From JBIIJL01 sp044233795 (GTDB lineage Bacteria > Pseudomonadota > Gammaproteobacteria > Legionellales > Legionellaceae): a stretch of 6,407 nt of DNA. Position numbers and translations under genes: made by a program. Shown piece after piece: positions 1 to 4,760 of this stretch (position 1 is its first letter; every line of letters starts with the position of its first letter). The stretch is from the NCBI GenBank assembly GCA_044233795.1, contig JBIIJL010000102.1, forward strand, positions 1 through 6,407, in the 5' to 3' direction. The notes beneath the pieces were generated by a model. The model was not told the origin of the DNA, made no database searches, and saw only the letters and a list, made by a program, of their open reading frames with translations.

Positions 1-1
1 T

Positions 2-184
2 TTGTATGCATTAGGCACGGATAGTTTTGCACTGACCACACAGCTCAATCAACTTATGGTTTTTCCTGCACTTGGTCTTAGGGATAAAAGTGGCGTGCTT
101 TATTTAACACCCTCACAACAGATCGCGCGAATTTTATCATGGGCGCAATTTAAAGATGGGATGTCGGTGCTATTGGGTGTATGA
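2..184 (+). CDS. lpoA: LpoA/LppC-family penicillin-binding protein activator, C-terminal end (5' truncated by window)
   Basis: Only the last 60 residues are present; the gene enters from the left edge, and the TTG at 2-4 is an internal Leu codon rather than a start. The fragment begins LYALGTDSF and ends with an ILSWAQFKDG-like segment. This matches, from memory, the end of the LpoA/LppC family (LYALG near the start of the last lobe, then a G-x-L strand and an R-x-LSW-x-x-F-x-x-G finish). Family members are outer-membrane lipoproteins whose periplasmic-binding-protein-like C-terminal domain activates the bifunctional peptidoglycan synthase PBP1A. The lipobox and N-terminal TPR domain would lie left of the window. 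The TGA stop (182-184) directly abuts the stop codon of the convergent ankyrin gene, leaving no space for a terminator. The assignment rests on a short fragment, so the family is fairly likely and the exact orthology less so. Confidence 0.72.
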   Translation: MYALGTDSFALTTQLNQLMVFPALGLRDKSGVLYLTPSQQIARILSWAQFKDGMSVLLGV

Positions 185-1429
185 CTAATCGGGATCAATA
201 TAGGTTTTAAATTGTGCGCAGGACAAGCATTGAAATAAATGAGCACACGTTGTTCCATGACCAAGTAGAGATAGATATCGATCAGCATTCACAAAATCAC
301 AGAACCCTTCTGTTATAATGGCTTGCTTGATAGACAAGATGGCCTTTTCCCCAAACGTTGAAAGCTCTTTGATGCCACCGCTACCAAGATATGCGCAGGC
401 ATCATTGCAGCAGGTGAGCCATTGTTCTTCTTGCCATCCATAAAATTTAGGGGTTCTTTGTCTCACCTCTTCTTGTACAGCTGAAGGTAATTTTGTTTCA
501 AAATCACACTTATGCGCTGCCAATTCTTTTTTGAACTTACGATAAGCCTTGCCACTTGCAAGGCACCAAGGACAAACAGATACGTCTGTAATTTCAATGC
601 AATATCCTGCTAATTTATTGCAACAATTACAAACAAAATTTTCATCATAAATGACACTTCCTGTTGTGATGGGGTCAGGGTGGTAGCGAAAGATGGGCAA
701 GGGTAAGTGAATTTTTTTAGGAAACCAATCATCGGTAATATAGGGATCACCTAATTTTTGTAATAATCGCAAAAGATGGATTTTGTTACTTGCGATTCCA
801 CGCGCGGCAAGTCCCGACTCATTGACATGCATGAGGGAAGCACCACGGCTAGCCAAATATTCAATCACTCGAGGGTGATTTTCTCTTACGGCCAATTGAA
901 GTGCGGTATAGCCTTGGGCGTCTGTTAAATCAACAGGGATGCCCTTATCCAAAATAATTGTACATAACTGTTGGTAGCCTTTGATAGCGGCTATATGTAA
1001 TATGGTTCGATCATAATCACTGAGTGGTAGGAGTAAATCAGCGCCGGATGATACAAAATAAGCCGCTATTTCTTCTGTGCTGTACTCGATAGCTAGATAA
1101 AGTGGGCTCAATCCATCTGTGGTTTTTTTATTGACGTCAGCACCTTTATTTAACAATGCCCGACAAACATCCATAAGGCCGTTTGCGGCAGCGTAGTGCA
1201 AAGGAGTGATTCCTAAATTGTTTTGTCGATCAATCTCAGTCGAATGATTAATGAGCAATAAAGCTAGGTTGCTGTGACCTTGCTCACAAGCATGATGTAA
1301 TGGCAAATCGCCTGTTGCATCTGCTATATCAACTGAAACGCTTTGATTGATAAATTCTTGAAAAATAGCCTGCAATTTAGCTTCATCTTTCGGGAGTTGT
1401 TTAAAACAATCAAAAAGATTGTTTGGCAT
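185..1429 (-). CDS. Ankyrin-repeat protein with C-terminal CbrC (UPF0167) domain
   Basis: This 414-residue protein has two parts. Residues ~37-202 form five ankyrin repeats of about 33 residues with PLHHA, TPLHYAAANG, SPLYLA, TILHIAA and TALQLA helix starts and loop ends such as KGADVN. A degenerate sixth repeat spans ~203-230. Residues ~241-414 match the CbrC/UPF0167 family: an LPLPIFRYHPDP opening, Cys267/269/270, CPWC at 286-289, a TPKFYGWQEEQW core at 326-337, CC at 340-341, Cys345 and a final CLSC at 401-404. The Cys pairs suggest metal binding. CbrC is named from a CreBC-regulated E. coli gene linked to colicin E2 tolerance, and its biochemistry is poorly known. No signal peptide or membrane segment is seen, so it is probably cytoplasmic. 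The ATG (1427-1429) has a strong AGGAGG 5 nt upstream that overlaps the stop codon of the HEPN-like gene, so the two genes are co-translated. Ankyrin repeats are protein-binding, so the N-terminal part may dock a target or the neighbour. Confidence 0.85.
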   Translation of the reverse strand: MPNNLFDCFKQLPKDEAKLQAIFQEFINQSVSVDIADATGDLPLHHACEQGHSNLALLLINHSTEIDRQNNLGITPLHYAAANGLMDVCRALLNKGADVNKKTTDGLSPLYLAIEYSTEEIAAYFVSSGADLLLPLSDYDRTILHIAAIKGYQQLCTIILDKGIPVDLTDAQGYTALQLAVRENHPRVIEYLASRGASLMHVNESGLAARGIASNKIHLLRLLQKLGDPYITDDWFPKKIHLPLPIFRYHPDPITTGSVIYDENFVCNCCNKLAGYCIEITDVSVCPWCLASGKAYRKFKKELAAHKCDFETKLPSAVQEEVRQRTPKFYGWQEEQWLTCCNDACAYLGSGGIKELSTFGEKAILSIKQAIITEGFCDFVNADRYLSLLGHGTTCAHLFQCLSCAQFKTYIDPD

Positions 1430-1434
1430 AAAGT

Positions 1435-1440
1435 CCTCCT
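1435..1440 (-). promoter_or_regulatory. Strong Shine-Dalgarno of the Ank-CbrC gene, overlapping the upstream stop codon
   Basis: Read on the minus strand, AGGAGG lies 5 nt before the ATG at 1429. Its first base is the last base of the TGA stop of the HEPN-like gene (1440-1442). A terminating ribosome therefore sits on this site, which favours translational coupling of the two proteins. The sequence is directly visible; the coupling is inferred. Confidence 0.8.
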
Positions 1441-1880
1441 CAGCGATAATCTTTTTGCAACTCTAAAGGCATCAGCGTTTGCAGGTGCTCATAAAGTGAT
1501 AGAATTTGTTCGCAAAACACCTGTTGTTCTTGTCTATCTTGCCACAGGGCATAGTCAGCGCCTTTTCTAAAGGCTTGTTGCCGAGAGAGTGTTGTGATGA
1601 GGTGTATTTCTTGGCTTGAGAGACCAAGTTCGTCATTTAACTCGATGAGTTCAAAGAGAGTTTTGTACTGTTTAACGTGTCGGTGGTTGTGAATTAAATA
1701 AGCTTTCAAGGTGAGCTCAAATGCTTGGTATATCAGTGTTGTGATGGGTAGCAGTGCATCAACGGTGAGCTCTGGATCAAATGTCAAAAGAGCATTTTGT
1801 CGAAGTAAATATTCTGCGCAATAAGCGTGGTTTGCGGCGATTTTAAGCATGTCTACTGCATCTAGGTATTGCTTGTCCAT
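1440..1880 (-). CDS. HEPN-like small helical protein, first gene of operon with Ank-CbrC
   Basis: A 146-residue protein predicted to be all-helical and soluble, with no signal peptide. Residues ~8-30 (AANHAYCAEYLLRQNA) and ~46-82 carry an AFELTLKAYL segment followed by YKTLFELIELNDEL. This resembles HEPN proteins, in which an E-L-x-L-K helix is followed by an H-x-L-x-x-L-F-x-x-L helix. Here a Tyr takes the place of that His. HEPN ribonucleases usually carry a C-terminal R-x4-6-H; the closest match here is R105-x4-Y110 (RKGADY), the Tyr variant known in some HEPN toxins. It may therefore be an RNase, an inactive HEPN or a binding protein. The ATG at 1880 has a GAGG 6 nt upstream. Ank-CbrC starts only 10 nt past its TGA, so the pair probably forms one transcript. 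The HEPN call comes from sequence pattern alone and is moderate; that it is a real gene is more certain, given the RBS and operon fit. Confidence 0.6.
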   Translation of the reverse strand: MDKQYLDAVDMLKIAANHAYCAEYLLRQNALLTFDPELTVDALLPITTLIYQAFELTLKAYLIHNHRHVKQYKTLFELIELNDELGLSSQEIHLITTLSRQQAFRKGADYALWQDRQEQQVFCEQILSLYEHLQTLMPLELQKDYR

Positions 1881-1898
1881 GTGAGCCTCATCAAAACA

Positions 1899-1907
1899 TG
1901 TTAAAAT
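1899..1907 (+). promoter_or_regulatory. Candidate extended -10 promoter for dus
   Basis: The 54-bp divergent gap (1881-1934) contains TGTTAAAAT, which is a TGn extended -10 followed by TAAAAT at 1902-1907. It would put transcription start near 1914, about 20 nt before the dus ATG. No good -35 box lies at the right distance, though extended -10 promoters need one less. A leftward promoter for the HEPN-like operon must share this gap, but only weak AT-rich hexamers were seen for it. Motif reading only. Confidence 0.35.
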
Positions 1908-1934
1908 ACGTGCCCGTTAAGTAGATTAGATCAT

Positions 1935-2930
1935 ATGCTAGCAGCACTTACAACACCTCTTCAAATTGGCTCTCTTACGCTCCCACATCGCCTTATCCAA
2001 GGACCATTGGCGGGATTTAGTTGCGCACCCTTTAGAAAAACGTTTAACCAATTTTTACCACCGGCGTTTTGTGTTTCTGAGATGATCTCAGCAAATGATG
2101 TATTGTACAAACATACCAATCAATCTCGTTATATTTACCGTGCACCAGAAGAGCACATTCTTTGTTATCAAATTGCAGGCAGCGCTCCAGAGGTGATGGC
2201 GAAAGCGGCGTCTCGTTTAGCATCTTCTGGGGCTTCAATGATTGATATCAATTGCGGTTGCCCAAAACCTAAAATAAGAAAAAAAGGGGCGGGGAGTGCG
2301 TTATTAGAAGACGAAGAGCGCTTGCATGAGATAGTGGCGCACGTTCGAGCGGCAATTTCTATTCCTTTGACAGTAAAATTACGTATTTTAGGCGATGAAC
2401 GAGATATTGAAATTGCGACAAAGATTGAAGCGCAAGGCGCTGATGCGTTGATTGTGCATGGGCGTCGTTTTATTGATGATTATGATGTGCCATGTGATTA
2501 CTCGAAAATTCAGCAAATTAAAGCAGCACTCAAAATTCCTGTTATTGCGAATGGCGATATCAGCGATAAGGCGTCTTTGGAAAAGGCTGTGCTTAAAAGC
2601 CAAAGTGATGCATATATGATTTCAAGGGCCGGTACGGGTAAGCCTTGGCTTTATCAAGCGTTGCTGAATCCAAATAGTGATGACCCATCAATGAGTGACC
2701 AGGATTTAATCGATTGTTTTCTAACGCACTTAGAAGGGCTTAAGAGTCTTGAAAGCGAGTATCAAGCGGTTTTACAAAGTCGTCAATTGGTGAGGTATTA
2801 TTTTGGAAGATGGCTTAATTTTGATGTGCTGCAGGGGTATTATCAATTGACGGAGTTAAGCCAAATTAGAGAGTTTTTATATCGAGAGAGCTTGAATGGC
2901 ATCAACAAGGAAATATTATGTCTCACCTAA
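1935..2930 (+). CDS. dus: tRNA-dihydrouridine synthase family protein (FMN-dependent, DusB-like)
   Basis: A 331-residue TIM-barrel flavoenzyme predicted to reduce uridine to dihydrouridine in tRNA with NADPH and FMN. Family landmarks appear in order. PLAG is at 24-27. GCP at 108-110 holds the presumed catalytic acid Cys109, followed by GAGSALL at 118-124. K148 lies in VKLR, H175 in HGRR, the phosphate-binding IANGD at 204-208, and SRAGTGKPW at 230-238. The helical C-terminal tRNA-binding domain follows (~250-331). Variations from common Dus sequences include an extra Cys directly before the motif (NCGCP), SC where many members have TD after PLAG, and SRAG in place of the usual GRGA/GRAA. These make the DusA/B/C assignment uncertain; DusB-like is preferred on the GSALL motif. 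The ATG at 1935 is chosen because the family's P-L-x-I-G-x-L start follows at once; the Shine-Dalgarno is weak. Its last 13 nt overlap the zeta-like gene. Confidence 0.88.
   Translation: MLAALTTPLQIGSLTLPHRLIQGPLAGFSCAPFRKTFNQFLPPAFCVSEMISANDVLYKHTNQSRYIYRAPEEHILCYQIAGSAPEVMAKAASRLASSGASMIDINCGCPKPKIRKKGAGSALLEDEERLHEIVAHVRAAISIPLTVKLRILGDERDIEIATKIEAQGADALIVHGRRFIDDYDVPCDYSKIQQIKAALKIPVIANGDISDKASLEKAVLKSQSDAYMISRAGTGKPWLYQALLNPNSDDPSMSDQDLIDCFLTHLEGLKSLESEYQAVLQSRQLVRYYFGRWLNFDVLQGYYQLTELSQIREFLYRESLNGINKEILCLT
2808..2832 (+). repeat. Direct repeat, left copy, inside the dus 3' end
   Basis: Matches 3708-3732 at 21 of 25 positions, with a 15-nt exact core, ATTTTGATGTGCTGC, at 2818-2832. The copies are exactly 900 nt apart. 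This copy encodes dus residues R292 to L299 (RWLNFDVL). Identity is clear by eye; the significance is uncertain because the repeat is short and AT-rich. Confidence 0.55.
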
Positions 2931-3502
2931 TTATTATTGCAGGTCCTAACGGGGCTGGAAAATCCACAACAGCCCCAGCTATATTGAAGGATGCCTTGCA
3001 TGTTGATGACTTTGTTAACGCAGATGTTATAGCCCAAGGACTTTGTGCCTACCACCCTGAAAAAGCGGCTATTCAAGCAGGACGTATTATGCTTGACCGT
3101 ATTCATACGCTTGCAAGAGAGAAAATTAATTTTGCTTTCGAAACAACATTAGCTAGTCGTACTTTTGCGATGTGGATACCAAAAATACAAAAACAAGGCT
3201 ATCAGTTCCATCTAATTTTTTTATGGTTGCAAAGCGCAGAACTTGCTGTTTCAAGAGTAAAAGAGCGTATTAAAACAGGTGGTCATTCAGTGCCAGAGGT
3301 TACCATTCGAAGAAGATATATCGCGGGATTAAAAAATTTCTTCAATTTGTATAGCCCCTTGGCTGATTCATGGCAACTTTATGATAATTCAATTACTGGT
3401 TCTTGCTCTCTTATTGCCTCAGAAGATACGCATCAGCGCCTCATTGTTAAAGATCAGAAAATATGGCAACAACTAAAGGGGATTCATCATGAAAAAAGCT
3501 AA
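2918..3502 (+). CDS. Zeta-toxin-like P-loop kinase (COG4185-type)
   Basis: A 194-residue soluble P-loop NTPase. Walker A GPNGAGKST is at 9-17 (K15, S16). D36 lies in FVNAD at the place of the zeta catalytic Asp. FAFETTLASR (72-81, E75) is the hallmark zeta/kinase strand, and RIKTGGHSVPE (117-127) plus RRRY (131-134) supply the Arg lid. True zeta/PezT toxins phosphorylate UDP-N-acetylglucosamine and poison cell-wall synthesis. This shorter COG4185-like branch is usually annotated zeta toxin or predicted ATPase, and its substrate is not established. The ATG at 2918 lies 10 nt before the dus stop codon is reached, with an AAGGAA ribosome site about 5 nt upstream, so it is probably translated by coupling to dus. 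Its own last 14 nt overlap the 64-residue partner gene. The family is confident; toxicity is inferred. Confidence 0.85.
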   Translation: MSHLIIIAGPNGAGKSTTAPAILKDALHVDDFVNADVIAQGLCAYHPEKAAIQAGRIMLDRIHTLAREKINFAFETTLASRTFAMWIPKIQKQGYQFHLIFLWLQSAELAVSRVKERIKTGGHSVPEVTIRRRYIAGLKNFFNLYSPLADSWQLYDNSITGSCSLIASEDTHQRLIVKDQKIWQQLKGIHHEKS

Positions 3503-3683
3503 AAGTATATCCGATGACAACATCACAAAAATTCTTAATGATCCGGCTATAGTTATGCAATTCATACAATCAGGCATACAGGATGCATTATTAAAACATA
3601 AGCAGGCTGGCAACGAAGTATGTGAATGGCGTAATAATAAGGTTGTTTGGATTCCGCCAGAAAAAATAATTATTAATAAATGA
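3489..3683 (+). CDS. Small partner protein of the zeta-like kinase, putative antitoxin
   Basis: A 64-residue, Lys-rich soluble protein. An N-terminal helix-forming stretch (~9-40, with IQSGIQDALLKHKQAG at 26-41) leads into a beta-like tail, VCEWRNNKVVWIPPEKI, at 44-60. The pattern of a helix with ALxxHK, then W-R-N/D-x-K-V-V-x-I-P-P-E-x-I, is one I recall from small proteins encoded next to COG4185 zeta-like kinases, so a paired role is likely. It has no recognisable DNA-binding domain, so it is not an obvious autoregulator. It starts inside the kinase gene (14-nt overlap), with AAGGGG 7 nt before the ATG, and ends at TGA 3681-3683. Antitoxin function is inferred from size and position. In classical epsilon-zeta and PezAT systems the antitoxin gene comes first, whereas here the kinase does. 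Confidence 0.7.
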   Translation: MKKAKSISDDNITKILNDPAIVMQFIQSGIQDALLKHKQAGNEVCEWRNNKVVWIPPEKIIINK

Positions 3684-3707
3684 TAATTAGCCTAGCATCA
3701 ATGCGAG

Positions 3708-3732
3708 AGACATCTTTATTTTGATGTGCTGC
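3708..3732 (+). repeat. Direct repeat, right copy, downstream of zeta module
   Basis: Non-coding counterpart of 2808-2832 (21/25 identical, 15-nt exact core at 3718-3732). In the reading phase of dus it spells RHLYFDVL, close to RWLNFDVL of the intact gene, then reaches TGA at 3738-3740. It could be a remnant of an earlier dus 3' end displaced when the zeta genes arrived, or a chance match. Confidence 0.45.
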
Positions 3733-3796
3733 TGACAGGATGATATGCCTATATATTTGTAATGATTTATCAGCAAACTACAACTTATTTGATACC

Positions 3797-3800
3797 GGAG
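3797..3800 (+). promoter_or_regulatory. Shine-Dalgarno supporting a GTG start for the glycosyltransferase
   Basis: GGAG lies 6 nt upstream of GTG 3807-3809. The upstream in-frame ATG at 3762 has no purine-rich site before it, and the 15 residues it would add (including QQTTTYLIPEK) do not resemble a GT-A fold N-terminus. The GTG start is therefore preferred. Confidence 0.65.
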
Positions 3801-3806
3801 AAATGT

Positions 3807-4733
3807 GTGAAACCCCAAACAGTCATCATTTTTATGGCTACCTACAATGGGCAGGCCTATTTGCGAGAGCAATTAGACTCTATTGTGGCTCAAACCTACC
3901 CACATTGGGTGTTGTTAGTTTCAGATGATGGTTCCAAGGATGATACGTTGAGCATCCTTAAGGAGTACCAAAAACGATTAGGCTCAGGCAAAGTTGTGAT
4001 ACAAGAAGGCCCTAGGAAGGGCTTTGCGGCGAATTTTCTCGCTATGGTGTGTAGAAATGATCTTGATGGGGCTTATTTTGCTTTTGCTGATCAAGATGAT
4101 ATTTGGTTGCCAGATAAGTTTCAACGCGCTATTGACTGGTTAAGTCAAACAGCTATTGAAACCCCGGCACTTTATTGCGCTCGAACCGAACTTACGAATC
4201 AAAACGGTTTATCTATTGGACACTCGCCGCTTTTTAAAAAGCCACTAGGTTTTTTAAATGCGCTCGTGCAAAGTGTTGGTGGAGGCAATACGATGATGTT
4301 TAATAAGGCTATGCTAAATTTGTTGCGAGAAGCTGGGGAAAATATTAACATCGTCTCCCATGATTGGTGGGCTTATATGTTGGTTACAGGTGCTGGTGGG
4401 TTGATTTTTTATGATCCAACGCCCTCGATTCTTTATCGACAACACGGTGGTAATTTAGTTGGCTCTAATGTGGGATGGCTATCAAGGCTTTCAAGGATAT
4501 CGTTGTTGTTAAAAGGGCGTTTTAAAAACTGGAATGATAGGAATTTTAGCGCACTATCTTCTATCAAGCATTTGCTGACAGAAGATAATCAAAGGGCTTT
4601 GATGCGTTTGATGGAAGCAAAAAACGCAGGCTTGCTATCAAGAATAAAAATACAAAAGCAACTTGGTATTTATCGACAAACATGTCTTGGCAATCTTGGA
4701 TTGGTGACGGCTCTTTTGTTAAAGAAAATGTAG
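3807..4733 (+). CDS. Glycosyltransferase family 2, probable rhamnosyltransferase-like
   Basis: From the GTG start this is a 308-residue GT-A-fold inverting glycosyltransferase acting at the cytoplasmic face of the membrane on a lipid- or polysaccharide-linked acceptor. The GT2 opening IIFMATYNGQAYLREQLDSI (residues 7-26) is followed by the nucleotide-binding DDGS at 40-43. FADQDDIW at 93-100 carries the metal-binding DxD-type motif. A GGGNTMMF acceptor loop lies at 158-165, HDWW at 185-188 sits where a catalytic base (D186) is expected, and LYRQHGGNLVG is at 209-219. This set is typical of enzymes annotated as rhamnosyltransferases in O-antigen or capsule loci, and rmlB/rmlD just downstream agree with that. 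The sugar donor cannot be proven from sequence. The helical tail (~220-308) has no clear transmembrane span. The stop lies 27 nt before rmlB, consistent with one transcript. An alternative start at ATG 3762 would give 323 residues. Confidence 0.85.
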   Translation: MKPQTVIIFMATYNGQAYLREQLDSIVAQTYPHWVLLVSDDGSKDDTLSILKEYQKRLGSGKVVIQEGPRKGFAANFLAMVCRNDLDGAYFAFADQDDIWLPDKFQRAIDWLSQTAIETPALYCARTELTNQNGLSIGHSPLFKKPLGFLNALVQSVGGGNTMMFNKAMLNLLREAGENINIVSHDWWAYMLVTGAGGLIFYDPTPSILYRQHGGNLVGSNVGWLSRLSRISLLLKGRFKNWNDRNFSALSSIKHLLTEDNQRALMRLMEAKNAGLLSRIKIQKQLGIYRQTCLGNLGLVTALLLKKM

Positions 4734-4760
4734 TATTAATTTGTATGGATAAGGGAATGT

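Larger units (their letters stand above)
3684..3806. other. Gap between zeta module and glycosyltransferase gene
   Basis: This 123-nt AT-rich stretch separates the zeta module from the polysaccharide genes. It holds the right copy of a 25-nt direct repeat (3708-3732), whose reading in the dus frame gives RHLYFDVLLTG then stop. It ends with the ribosome site of the glycosyltransferase. TATATA at 3750-3755 and TGTAAT at 3758-3763 could serve as -10 boxes, but no properly spaced -35 was found. No terminator hairpin followed by a T-run is visible. A promoter for the rml block may lie here but cannot be pinned down. Confidence 0.5.

Noticed and set aside
100..288. Minus-strand open frame across the lpoA and Ank-CbrC ends
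   Set aside because: It overlaps two better supported genes in other frames and resembles no family.
1343..1570. Plus-strand open frame antisense to the HEPN-like and Ank-CbrC junction
   Set aside because: It lies opposite two supported genes with good ribosome sites; its composition looks like an antisense shadow.
3721..3755. Possible sigma70 promoter (TTGATG at 3721 with TATATA at 3750)
   Set aside because: The spacer would be 23 nt, too long for a standard promoter, and alternative pairings are weak.
3687..3872. Minus-strand open frame in the gap before the glycosyltransferase
   Set aside because: No ribosome site or recognisable motif, and half of it lies antisense to the GT2 N-terminus.
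3740..3928. Plus-strand open frame overlapping the glycosyltransferase start
   Set aside because: Most of it is the glycosyltransferase sequence in another frame; the GT2 frame has the clear motifs.
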